DNA of 64,000 nucleotides from Ostrinia nubilalis (Eukaryota; Arthropoda; Insecta; Lepidoptera; Crambidae). Of the stretch, positions 46,484 through 56,440 are shown piece by piece. A program made the translations under genes and the position numbers. The stretch is taken from contig NC_087091.1 of assembly GCF_963855985.1 (NCBI RefSeq), positions 18,296,154-18,360,153 on the forward strand. Reading direction: 5' to 3'. Under the pieces are notes generated by a model. That model saw nothing but the letters and a program-made list of their open reading frames with translations. It did not search any database and was not told the DNA's origin. How positions within the stretch are numbered: the stretch's first letter is position 1; every line of letters begins with the position of its first letter.

Positions 46484-48114
46484 CTGTACCCCCAGTGAAA
46501 ACGGAGTTAAGTCGAAAATGGTGATTTTTGGGAAATCGCATTTGAAGTTAAAAAAAATCCTGCTTCGTCGCTATTAGAGATAACTTGGTGAAATATTTTT
46601 TAGGTGAAAGGTAATGTTAGATATAATTAGGCAGTGTGCCAGTTTGGGAAATATAGCATGTAGTTTTTTCGTAATTAAATAAAAACCCAGTTATATCGCC
46701 ATGCACGGCAACTTTACATTCGTGTAAAGTGATGTAATGGGACATAAATCATTTTACACCACACTGAATTGACCACCCGCTAACAAGTGTAAAGTGATAC
46801 ATTTTACGCCATTTCTGTTGATATTTTTTTGTTTCTTTAATTTTAGAAAAAGTTGTAAAACAAACATTAGTAATTACACTATGAGGAATCATTATTTCAG
46901 GTTATTTAGGGTAAATCGTCCAAAAATTTCTACTTATATCAATATACACCAATTTTGTGATGAGAAAAAAAATGTGTAAACTGATCTAACTAACATAATA
47001 GCGATCTAAGTATCCTAATAATTATGTGTAAAGTGATATAAGTGGCGATTGTAAAGGAATAAGGCTAGAATTTTAGAGTGGATTCTAATTATTTACTCCT
47101 TAAATGTTTATTCTGATCTGAAACTACTATTTTATTAATTATTACACCATATACCATGAATGATATCGGCCTAAATCACATACATTATCTCCTATTTTAA
47201 AGTAAGTATTAGTTGAAGCAATTGGGTAATAAAGACCAGAAACAACAATGGTTTCACATCAACTAATTAGACAGGAGACAGAGAAAAGTTTGTTTTCTAC
47301 AATTACCTTATTGGGAATCAAACTCTGGACCAGAGATGATGATGTCAAGCTATATTGATTGCTTTTTGGCTACAGAAGGATAATATAAAAGTAAAGTCAT
47401 AAAATGCATTTGTTTTCAACAAAGAGGCTTTTAAAAAGCCCTTTAACACGTCCTAGTATCACTTGAACCCTACTTTTATTTTGGGACATAAATAGGTCAG
47501 TGCTGAGAAGAAGCAGCGCAAGATATTTAGCCACCATTGTCAGCCTCTTCTTAAATCATAAATAACTTGAAAAAATTGAACTGCCTAAGACGGGAATCTT
47601 CTTAGATCAATAGAGACATGATTAACAAGACATGTTATACTTGCGAGCTAAGCAGATAAAGTCCAGCAACACATGCCATTTACATAATTATTTACTTTAT
47701 ACATAGTATCCATTCATAAGGACTTACGTAGTTAGTTTTGCAGGGCAATCGAATATTGCACTTAACCTTTTGATTAGACCATTGTGCGCTATTTGATCTT
47801 CCTATTCCAACCGCTCCAGATCCCCCCAGGTAGCAGCAGCCTATCTAGGTCTCTACAGGCCTTCTGCAGCGACCCTGGTGATTGGAGAATTTGAGCCTGT
47901 TGATCTGCTACGCTTCTGCACTCTTTGTAATAATAATAATTAATAATAATTTTTTTTTATTTCAATATAAACCTTTTACAAAATCTTTGACAATGGAATC
48001 ACCTTTTAGGCATAAGGTGTACGCCTGTGTTAGGTGATACCGCTCTTCCCTAGACAAATATAATGTAGGTAGGTATTTTGTATAGAAGTGTGTGTATGTA
48101 TGTACATATATGTT

Positions 48115-48116
<2 letters not shown>

Positions 48117-48148
<32 letters not shown>
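48117..48148. repeat. (TG)n microsatellite
   Basis: About 32 bp of TG repeats within a broader TG/TA-rich tract (48087-48235) in the 3' part of the LINE. Confidence 0.95.
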
Positions 48149-48154
<6 letters not shown>

Positions 48155-48239
48155 CATGTGTGCGTGAAGGATGTAAGTATGAATGTGAGTGTGTAATGGG
48201 TATATGTGTGTTTGTATGATGTGTAATGTGTATGACGAT

Positions 48240-49334
48240 TTATAATGTATTTGCAATGACGAATTCCGTCTCTTCATAACTTAAGTTTTCAAGCCATTTC
48301 AAAATTAATTTTTTGCACTGATAGAACTGTTTGTCATATATATGTAGAATTTTATTTACTTTGTTATATAAAATAGCGGATCTGACTGTGTATTGTGTTT
48401 TATAGAATTGCGTTTTTGTTATTGGAACCTGAAAAACTAGATACTTTCTCCTTTTAGTGATGATGGAGGGATTATAGGATACTTCTTTGTGTTTCTTTAA
48501 AATTACATGAAGCAGATAAAGTTTCCTGACAGACAGGAGTCCAGTAATACGATAGAGATCAGCCGTCGGGAATCTTCTTTTTTTAAAATACATGACCTTT
48601 ATTGTGGCACGTTGCGCGCGTTCGACATCCAAAAACCTTGTTTTTGCTGCACCTCCCCATACCGGGATACAGTATGCCAGGACAGACTGAACCAAAGAGA
48701 CATATATTACATTTAATAAGTTTTTCGAGTCTTTTTTTTTTTTTACCGGCACGACGTGTCTCAGTACTCTAAAAATCCACATCAACTTCCTAACTCTAGC
48801 CATGACCTGTTCTAAATGGGGGTACCAGGACAAGTGTTGGTCAATCATTACACCCAGATATTTAGCTTGTTCCACTTTACTGATGGACGCGCAGCCACAG
48901 CTGTTCCAATTTGTGGATTCATTGCATGCATGAGTTTTCAGATCAAATTCATCCTTCGGTTGCGTAGATTTGTTTAAACTGAAGCAGATGTAATTGGTTT
49001 TACTCGTGTTGAGGGTTAAGAGGTTATTCCTTAACCAGGCTGCCACAACAGCCAGTCCATTTTCTGCATCAGCCCTAACACTATCCCAAGTTTTGCCAGT
49101 AAATATAATAGACGTGTCATCAGCATATGAAAAGATTGTAGCATTTGGAGTTCTCATATTGCACAAATCGTTTATATAGATCAGGAATAATGTAGGGCCT
49201 AACACACTCCCCTGGGGAACACCGTATGTCACGCCCGCATCAGCACTAACAAAGTTTGCCAGCCTAACTCTTTGCTTCCTATCTGACAGATAACTCTTAA
49301 ACAATTCAAGTGGGGTTCCCCTAATTCCCATCAT
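48240..49334 (-). CDS. LINE reverse transcriptase, C-terminal fragment (Jockey/CR1-like)
   Basis: A 364-aa open frame. It reads MMGIRGTPLELFKSYLSDRK, motif B YGVPQGSVLGPTLFLIYIND near 37-56, motif C SYADD near 69-73, then KYLGVMIDQHLSWYPHLEQV and a thumb region with SVLAYCIPVWGGA. In-frame codons continue upstream to about 49360 (KILVHKLE). Motifs A and earlier and the endonuclease are missing, so it is 5'-truncated. No RNase H follows, unlike the neighbour. Confidence 0.88.
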   Translation of the reverse strand: MMGIRGTPLELFKSYLSDRKQRVRLANFVSADAGVTYGVPQGSVLGPTLFLIYINDLCNMRTPNATIFSYADDTSIIFTGKTWDSVRADAENGLAVVAAWLRNNLLTLNTSKTNYICFSLNKSTQPKDEFDLKTHACNESTNWNSCGCASISKVEQAKYLGVMIDQHLSWYPHLEQVMARVRKLMWIFRVLRHVVPVKKKKDSKNLLNVIYVSLVQSVLAYCIPVWGGAAKTRFLDVERAQRATIKVMYFKKRRFPTADLYRITGLLSVRKLYLLHVILKKHKEVSYNPSIITKRRKYLVFQVPITKTQFYKTQYTVRSAILYNKVNKILHIYDKQFYQCKKLILKWLENLSYEETEFVIANTL

Positions 49335-49360
49335 TTCCAGCTTATGTACAAGAATCTTTG

Positions 49361-50625
49361 TGCACGTGCTGTGGTTTTTCTTCTGCCTCCATGCATCTTC
49401 TGCACATCAGGCTGTCTGTACAGCTATACTGTGTAGGTGTTTGTTTAACATACCTGTTATTACACTTAGGACCTTGCGGATGTTGTCCCTGTTAAGTCTT
49501 ATGAGTCTTTAACTTTTTCGATATAATATCCACAACTGCATCTTTTGTTTGCCTACATCTTTCACAATCTTTCCATTCTGTATGGTGTTATTTTTCTATT
49601 TTGGAGCGCAGCCAGGTCTTGATCTGTGCTTATGGTATCGGCATTATAATTGTTCCGGACCAAATACCGTCGTGTACGATCCCCTTCTGGCCAGTTCATC
49701 TGCTGCGTCGTTGCCCAAGGAGTTACTGTGTCCTTTGATCCACTTCAGGAGTGCAGGGTAACGCCATTTGCATCTGCAATGACTTAGGAGCGCGTCATGG
49801 CATTCCAATATAAGTATTATAATGTAGTATATTAAGTTGCTTTGTATTGCTTGCACTATCTGAGATTATTTTTATATTCAGACCTCGGATGTCTATGGTT
49901 GCAACCGCCTGTGCTGCTCTGATTGCAATCTGCTTGGAAAATTGTATTGTGTTTATCAAGTGTTGTTGATATTCTTAGTATATTTAGGTAATTCGAGAAG
50001 ACACCAGCTCCCGTACCTTTTTGGGTTTTGGAGCCGTCAGTGTAATATCCTAACTTCATTGATTCCAGAGCAATCTTGCGTTTCCGCTGTAAGCTGGATA
50101 TTATATCTTCAGTCGAAGAGTGAACACAGGGAATTCTGCCGATAGGTGCCTCGGTGAGAGGTATTTCTTTTATTAGGGTTTTGTGCAGGATCGTGGAATG
50201 TCCTGTCTCCTTGTTTTGCTTCTATATGCCGTTCTTACCTTTAAGTCTTAGAGCGGCTGCTTGCGCTTCCTCCTGAATGATGAGGTCTAAAGATCTGCGA
50301 TTCAGAAGGTACTCAAGTGATGTCGATGGAGTGGTTCTCATACAACTAGTGGCCGCTATGCTTACTAGGCGTTGCAGGCTTTGGAGTTTTGATCTTGCTG
50401 TTGATAGTTGTGTTCTGTGCCACCACACAAGTGATCTATAATATTTTGTGTAAGAGGGCCATATAACCGACGTGTAGAGCCAGTGTTATCTTTGGGTTGA
50501 GACCTCATCTACTACCAATGAGTCTCTTGCACTGATGGAATGCTATACAGGCCATTTTTATTTTGTTCTCGACATGACTCGCCCAGTTCAATTTATTGTC
50601 TAAGGTGATGAGTTTTGTTTATAAA
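49361..50625 (-). pseudogene. RNase H-bearing LINE fragment, decayed
   Basis: Minus strand, in order: RT thumb (LDNKLNWASHVENKIKMA at about 50600-50540, then a stop where a Trp is usual), LLNRRSLDLIIQEEAQAAAL (50290-50230), RNase H start YYTDGSKTQKGTGAGVFS (about 50050-49995), RNase H end WIKGHSNSLGNDAADELARR (about 49735-49680), and a Cys/His-type tail (about 49500-49380). Several frameshifts and stops. The 47770-47930 segment beyond the nested LINE may be its 3' end. Confidence 0.8.
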
Positions 50626-51403
50626 GAGTTCTGGTAGTTGGAGCTCTTGTAAATTCTATAATGCACTTATTAAGTACTTTTATTGACAACGTTAGGCACT
50701 ATGAATTCAATTATATGTTTTACTAGTAGATGTTAACCATTATTTATTAAAACCATTAACTAAAGTTCTTTGATTTATAAACTACGCATTATGTTTTCCT
50801 TTAATCTGACAATTGGGCTAAGTTATATCATTTTACACCAAATAATTAACCAAATCATTAGTTGCGATTTTCAAATGTTTTTGATCTAAGTAACTGATAA
50901 CATTTTACACATGTACGAAACTTTTGTGGTTAATGGTATTAGTCTAATTGAATCATTATACACAAAATAAATAATCATTTGTCTTTTACTTTTTGTGATA
51001 TAAATTAAGTTACATTCTTTTTCACCAACCAACAATACATAGTTTTTTTTGTGTATATTAATATGAGTCATCTTATATTGTTAATCACAAATTCAATCTG
51101 AACAACTTCAATCGTGTAAAAAGTAGTAACACGAGTCGTACCTCTTGACACAATAAAAAATTGAAAGAAGCCTCCGGTACACTTTGTTAAAAGTAGACAT
51201 GTATCAATATACACGAAAGAAAACTCAAAATTGGTTCACAAAGCCTTACTTGTATCATTTGGCACAAAATTATTTTCTTTTCTATACGTCGTAGAAACAT
51301 ACCGATTAGATACAAAAATAGCTAATTTTTCAGAGATTCACATTATGTTATAAAGTCAATTTTGATCTAAGTCGAGTTAGATCCCTTTTCACTGGGGGTA
51401 CAG

Positions 51404-51581
51404 AAATGTGAATTTATTAACACCAAACAATTACATGTACGGATCGTAGATCAGAGAGTAGAAAGGTGACAGAGTTGTCATAGACGAAATAAAAAATAAA
51501 AATACGGTCAAGCGTGAGCCGCATGTATAAGGCGATAAATTTCAAAAAGGTTTAACAAATCTTTTAGGTCATAATTATTAT
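51404..51581 (+). other. Short spacer between two mobile elements
   Basis: AT-rich, no feature seen. Confidence 0.6.
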
Positions 51582-51583
51582 TA

Positions 51584-53385
51584 TAGCCTGACCAGGAACA
51601 TAAAAACCCTGGCATAGAGGCGCGTCAATTGCATTTGATAGTGCAACACTGGGTACAGTCGTACCTGTATTAAATTAATAGGCTAACTTTATGTATCAGG
51701 ATTCAGGATTATGGGCTAATTTAATATTTTCATAAATTAACAAAAAATATTATATTATAGGTCGACTGGTTTCAATAAATTAAATGAAACCATCAATCGA
51801 GCAAGTAGGATTTTATTATTATTCATCAATAATCAAATTCTGAACTTGAATATTCAACTACAATGTCTGCTCATGAAAGCTCAAACTCGGTACTTCTTTC
51901 CCAATTCCATAAAATTCAACACTTACAAAGTGACAAAAAACTTTAAAATAGGTAGTTGAAACAAACCACAGCTAATTTTCATAGTTGACTGTACTATACG
52001 ATAAACATGTCAGTCAATTTGACAACCTTTGTCGGAAACATTATTCAATGAAAATATTGTCCGAACCCTTAGTATTTCTCTTCGACAAATATTTTAACAC
52101 ATTGTGAACCACTTTTCTTTCACGACTATAAAAAGATTTTAGCAATTTAATTCACAAAATCAATTGCGCACATTTAAAATAAAGTTGGTTTACACTTTGA
52201 CAACAATAGACTGACATACAAGGTGACATGTCAATGAAGTTTTCAGTTACTGTTGCCATTAACCCATTTAGCCCTACCGTACCCTATGTGGTACGGTATC
52301 TTTTCGAAAATATTTCGAAGTACCAAACTGTTGTTAATTTGTAAAAAGGATTGTGACAGTAAGCTTAAAGTGATTATTTTACATAAAAATATTTAAAAAT
52401 ATGTTTTAATAAGTGGTTTCGGAAATATTTATGAAATTCCTCGACAGAAAACAAAAAAAATATTTACAATGTATTTAAGAAGGTATAATTTCTTATTATT
52501 CATGGTAAATTATGTTATTTATCAATTTTATTTTAAAAATAGAGTACAATAGATATCATGACTACAAAAAAAATATTATTGAGATTATTTTTATACGGTT
52601 TACTCCAGTCTAAAATAGGTGTACCGTATAAGGTACAGTAGGTCTATGCATGAGCAAATCATGCGAAAAAATGTAATATAATTTTTTTTTTTTATTTGTT
52701 TTAGGCTATTGATGCTTCACTATATTACCACAACTCATGAAAAAATTGATAATTTCAGCAAACATAAGAAATCTTGGTATTTTTCTACTGCTGTCTAGTC
52801 AGATGACCGCTAATGATGATTAGATCGACGAAGATTTAGGCGATAAAGATAGTGTCAATGTAAATAATAACCCTCAGAGTTTTCTTCGATGGATTTGCTA
52901 AATTTCCATCGTCGTGTTGCTAAATGCGATTATGGATAGCACTAAACCTAACCAATCAGAAGAAGCCAGGTCTTCTTCAGCTATCCTCACTAACTTCGGA
53001 GAAGGTAGGAAAAAAGAACCAAATGTGGTTAGTATCACAGAAAACGTCTTACAAGATATGCCAAGTGTGATACTAGTGATTATGTGATTTTATTTTTGTT
53101 TTATATCATACAAAAATAAATAAAAATCTTCTTTGAACAACGACTATGTTTTGCTTGCTTATAGACCTACTGTACCCTATATGGTACGGGCTCCCCACGG
53201 CCCCCTATTTATGGATTATTTTTTTAAATATTTTTTTCATGATTTTTAGGCTTCCCTTTGTAAGTTTTTGCTAAAAAATCGATTTTTATTTACAAAAATA
53301 ATTATCGGTCTAAATGGGTTAAAAGAAATTAGTACCATTAATTTTCCGCAACATGGCGAGGGTTTTTATGTTCCTGGTCAGGCTA
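51584..53385. mobile_element. MITE family 2, copy 2, interrupted by a piggyBac-like element
   Basis: Same ends as 24908-25642 (tagcctgaccaggaacataa and its inverse) and flanked by TA. Removing the 1,056-bp insertion plus one TTAA leaves about 742 bp, against 735 bp in copy 1. Internal sequence matches copy 1 throughout with scattered substitutions. Confidence 0.93.
52263..53318. mobile_element. piggyBac-like non-autonomous element in a TTAA site
   Basis: The ends cccatttagccc and the inverse of cccatttagacc form about 12-bp terminal repeats. TTAA is present on both sides (52259-52262 and 53319-53322) and only once at the homologous empty site 25576-25579. Subterminal motifs accctatgtggtacgg (left), accgtataaggtacag (middle) and accctatatggtacgg (right) repeat the same core in both orientations. 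Internal sequence has no usable frame; it looks like an internally deleted, decayed derivative. Confidence 0.93.
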
Positions 53386-53596
53386 TACTGACGGGATTGC
53401 TAGATAGGATAGACCGATAATATCTGCCCATAACATCTCACCCGCAAGTTTCCTCAGTTACTCAGAAACCATGGCGCTTGCAACAGTGCCGAAATATTGG
53501 AAACTCAAAATTATGGTAAGGTAGCAATCCCGTTAGTAATAATAATTATGTTAGTGACCATGAAAGTTTAAAACAATATAATATTTTAAGGCATTT

Positions 53597-53602
53597 TTTA
53601 TT
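53597..53602 (-). terminator. Polyadenylation signal AATAAA of copy 2
   Basis: TTTATT on the plus strand, about 80 bp past the stop of the minus-strand frame at 53682. Confidence 0.45.
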
Positions 53603-53681
53603 TACTGATTACCTCTGTAAATATGACAAGAATGCAAAGTAACACCGTGTATAATAACATAATTATGCATGCACCTTATAC

Positions 53682-54107
53682 TTAAGTTTTTGTCGTCCAA
53701 ACAATTTCAAGTGTATATGCACCATTCTGACATTCAGCTTGTATATAAGCCGTCGTTTCAGGCTCGGTGCCTTCTGAATATGGTGCCACGGTACTGAACG
53801 TCGCTCCTTGTCGAGCGACAATGGCTTTCATCATGTCTATCAACATACACTTAGTTTGATATTGCTCTTGCTTATCTGCTTTGGTCTTGGAACCCATCCC
53901 ATCATCTGTCGCAGGTACAGTGACGCAAGTGGTAAATCCTTCACAGCTGGACTTCAAGAACGAGCCCGGCCCGCACGGAGGCTTTGACTCGGCAGCATGA
54001 TCACTGCCACTAATAACTGACCGGTTTTCTATAGCTAAAGAAAATGATTTTTCTGTTATAATCAGAATGTGGACAGACAAAATACAAAAAAATAAAGCCT
54101 GATTCAT
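53682..54107 (-). CDS. Small secreted cysteine-containing protein, copy 2 (unknown family)
   Basis: An intronless 141-aa frame, paralogous to 44445-44903. Signal peptide MNQALFFCILSVHILIITEK, mature part with SKPPCGPGSFLKSSCEGFTT. Cysteine spacing is C-9-C-5-C-25-C plus one C-terminal cysteine, so the sixth cysteine of copy 1 is missing. It keeps DDG..KTKAD and Y-x-T-x-C-M-x-I-x-x-M-K after it, then a Thr/Ser/Pro/Glu-rich stretch. The C-terminal ends differ completely (TLEIVWTTKT against NCREWNWKK). Role unknown: a small extracellular protein is all that can be said. Differences spread over the whole protein while frame and signal stay intact suggest selection to keep it. Confidence 0.75.
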   Translation of the reverse strand: MNQALFFCILSVHILIITEKSFSLAIENRSVISGSDHAAESKPPCGPGSFLKSSCEGFTTCVTVPATDDGMGSKTKADKQEQYQTKCMLIDMMKAIVARQGATFSTVAPYSEGTEPETTAYIQAECQNGAYTLEIVWTTKT

Positions 54108-54218
54108 TTTTAAGTTTTACTCCGTATCACATTTTGTGTTGAAATCATTTTTGTAATTGCCCGTGTATAACACTCATACGATTTGCTTTGAAAACTATTT
54201 CATAGCGAGTAATTGGTT
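54108..54218 (-). promoter_or_regulatory. Upstream region shared with the 44445 gene
   Basis: Reading on the minus strand, cacaaaatgtgatacggagt aaaac precedes the ATG and attactcgctatgaaatagt tttcaaagcaaat lies further upstream. Both match the 44296-44441 region in order. The outer block ends where a small RTE fragment has inserted (54219-54287). Confidence 0.6.
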
Positions 54219-54287
54219 CCACAATGAACTAATGACTTGGGGGAGGCCTTTGTCCAGCAGTGGACGTCATTTGGCTGAAACGGAACG
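54219..54287 (+). mobile_element. Tiny RTE 3'-end insertion upstream of copy 2
   Basis: Only the last about 55 bp of an RTE (tgggggaggcctttgtccag, cagtggacgtcatttggctg) are present, flanked by aattggtt at 54211-54218 and 54288-54295, the likely target-site duplication. The 3' end matches the 17780-20991 RTE (no gat tail) better than the other copies. Confidence 0.85.
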
Positions 54288-54439
54288 AATTGGTTACTTT
54301 CAATTAAAAAAAAATAAACTAAAAAACTTTTGTTGTCGAAATCTAGAGGATTGTAATAATCCTAGGAAGATTGAGGTTAGCTGATAGATTAATCACGTTT
54401 GTTGTATGAGAGCCGCACTTAAATATTTGTTTTATATTA

Positions 54440-54840
54440 TACTAGCGGCCACCCGCGACTTCGTCCGCGTGGATCCCGTTTTATCCCCTTAGGGATGCCT
54501 ACGTCATAACATCTACCTGCATGCCAAATTTCAGCCCGATCCGTCCAGTGTTTTGGGCTGTGCGTTTAGAGTAGGCGCACACTGTTGATTTTTCGTCGGC
54601 CGATAGTTTAGTCGGGCAGTTGATAAGTATGGGCATGTATGGGAGTGCGCACACTACGCCGCTTCGGTTTGGCCACTTCGGTTTGGCCAACTAAAAATCA
54701 ACGGTGTGCGCCTACTCTTATAGATCACTATGAAATACATTCTGTGAAAATTTCAACTGTCTAGTTATCACGGTTCATCAGAATCGGATAGATACAGCCT
54801 GGTGACAGACAGACGGGCAGCTTAGTCTCAGTTTGGTCCC
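54440..54840 (+). repeat. Lepidopteran interspersed repeat, split by a MITE
   Basis: Starts actagcggccacccgcgact tcgtccgcgtgg and continues with cctgcatgccaaatttcagc and ccgatccgtccagtg. After the MITE it resumes atagatcactatgaaat and ends in cagacagacgggcagc. It is the inverse-orientation relative of 4389-4540. Confidence 0.8.
54569..54717. mobile_element. 149-bp MITE, PIF/Harbinger-like, TTA target
   Basis: The ends gagtaggcgcacactgttga tttt and its inverse agree over about 25 bp with one mismatch. It is flanked by TTA at 54566-54568 and 54718-54720, the three-base duplication typical of PIF/Harbinger. It sits inside the interspersed repeat. Confidence 0.88.
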
Positions 54841-55818
54841 TTTTTAACCTTTTGGGAACGAAATGATATTATGGCATGTGCTGACGTTGCTATGGAAAAA
54901 AAAACATTTTTTTTGACATATTAAGCCTATTTGGCATAATTTTTAAATTAATTTTTTTATCGTATTAATATTCTGTAATTTGTTGTTCTAGTGTGCCAAA
55001 TAAATGTATTTTCTTTCTTTCTTTCTTCTTTAATACAGTCATATAAAAATGAATCGCAAAATGTGTCGCAACAGCGCCTGGACCAATTTTACCAATCCTT
55101 TTTTTTAAATGTTCCTTGAAGTCCAAGGATGGTTTTTACGGCGAAAAAAATTCAAATAATTTCCGGGAAAACCCCGAGCGAAGCCGCGGGCGGAAAACTA
55201 TAATTTATAAAAAAAATTGATGTCGTGGACTTTGTTTTAACATACTTCAAAAACGGCGTTTAAAAAATCCGACTTTAAAAATTAAACTAACTCCAAGAAA
55301 GTACACTAAAAAGTAGAAAAATAATTATTTTACATATTTATTTCATTGGGATAACTATTATGACTATGATTGATAGTCTCGGCATGACTGTGCCAGTCTG
55401 CGAAATGCCAAGCTCAAGAAACGTACTTTTATCGGCATCGACTCCAAAAATATCAATCAGTTCGTCCTAATAAATAAGTAATTAGTAATTATTTTTTACA
55501 TCATAGTGCATGATTTTTGGAGTCGCTTTATGTTTTTATTAAAATTAATTTTTAGTTCCTGTATTGATGGTTCCTTATATTTTCGTACTCAAATCAATTT
55601 AAGTTTGCTACGCTGGTGACGTGTTTTAGGCTCACATTTCTCCGAATGTTTTTCCCTTAACAACCACACGCCAATCACTTCACTTGACCGACACGTCAGC
55701 TTTGTGTGGTCTAAGGAATAAGTACATGCGATACATATTATTTCACTTAGGCCCAGAACACACTGTGAAACGCAATTGCAACGAAACTGCAACAACTGTT
55801 TCTGCCATAGATTCAGTT
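54841..55818 (+). other. AT-rich DNA with repeat fragments
   Basis: A (ctttt)n/(cttt)n run at 55010-55030 and a repeat end gagcgaagccgcgggcggaa at about 55177-55196. A short segment at 55436-55460 (tcggcatcgactccaaaaat) resembles the motif near the window's right end (63900-63990). No gene. Confidence 0.5.
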
Positions 55819-55885
55819 GAGAGACCACACATGACGCGACCAGTTTGAAACCGGTTTGAAATGGTCGCGTCATGTGTGGTCTCTC
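55819..55885. repeat. Perfect 24-bp-stem hairpin
   Basis: gagagaccacacatgacgcg acca pairs exactly with tggtcgcgtcatgtgtggtc tctc across a 19-base loop (gtttgaaaccggtttgaaa) that is itself partly self-complementary and internally repeated. Probably a MITE core. Confidence 0.92.
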
Positions 55886-55969
55886 CTTACGCAGAGCATA
55901 GGATAGAATTGCTCGATTAATATTAAAACGACAACATAGGAAGTGGAAAGATTTTTGCATTGTATCTGC

Positions 55970-56440
55970 TATAGGAATGTCATCTTACACAACAAGTATC
56001 TGTAAAATCGAAAGGTCACTGATTGACTGACTCACTCACTCATCACGAAATCTCAGTAACTTCAAGTGCTAGGAGTCTCTAATTTTGCATGGGGTTTCCT
56101 TTTAGAACGTAGGTGCTCACTTAGACGGGATTTTGCAAAATTAAACCCCTAAGGGGGCAAAAAGGGGGCTGAAAGTTTGTATGAAAGTCCTCTGTTTTGA
56201 AGTAAAAGACTTGAAATTTACAATTAATGCTCTCTCGATTTTGTAGAGGTGTACTAATCCTCAGAGGGATTAAGGGGGTAAAAGGGGGGTTGGAAATTTA
56301 TATGATATGTGTTTGAAGTAAGAGAGTTGAAATTTAAAATGTATGCTTTATAGATGTTAAGAACGGATTTTATAAAACTTCTACCCTAAGGGGTAAAACG
56401 GGGTCCACGCGTACGAAGTCGCGGGCGACGGCTAGTATTT
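55970..56440 (+). repeat. Lepidopteran interspersed repeat
   Basis: Has gattgactgactcactcact, atcacgaaatctcag, repeated blocks of ccctaaggggg-type sequence at three places, and the end gtacgaagtcgcgggcgacg gctag. Confidence 0.75.

Larger units (their letters stand above)
47930..49360 (-). mobile_element. Jockey/CR1-like LINE, 5'-truncated
   Basis: Minus-strand element whose 3' end is an A-rich (taa)n tract at about 47930-47965. It includes a (GT)n run and the reverse transcriptase frame below. Its 5' end, at about 49360, falls inside another LINE (49361-50625), so this is a nested insertion. Confidence 0.75.
46484..51403. mobile_element. 4.9-kb TIR element with subterminal repeats, no transposase, retroelement-filled
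   Basis: The ends are inverted: ctgtacccccagtgaaaa at 46484 and ttttcactgggggtacag ending at 51403, followed by looser pairing (cggagttaagtcg / cgagttagatcc). Near the left end gtgtaaagtgat-type motifs recur (about 46725, 46788, 46973, 47025). Near the right end the inverse atcattttacac type recurs (about 50828, 50889, 50954). Such subterminal repeats are typical of transposase binding sites. The flanks aaat/aaat allow no firm target-site duplication. The middle (47.8-50.6 kb) is LINE sequence. Confidence 0.72.

Noticed and set aside
47315..47390. tRNA-like sequence (gggaatcaaactctggacca)
   Set aside because: Only a degenerate B-box-like match; no A-box or stems could be built.
48050..48277. 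His/Thr-rich minus-strand frame
   Set aside because: Translation of the (TG)n tract in the 3' part of a LINE.
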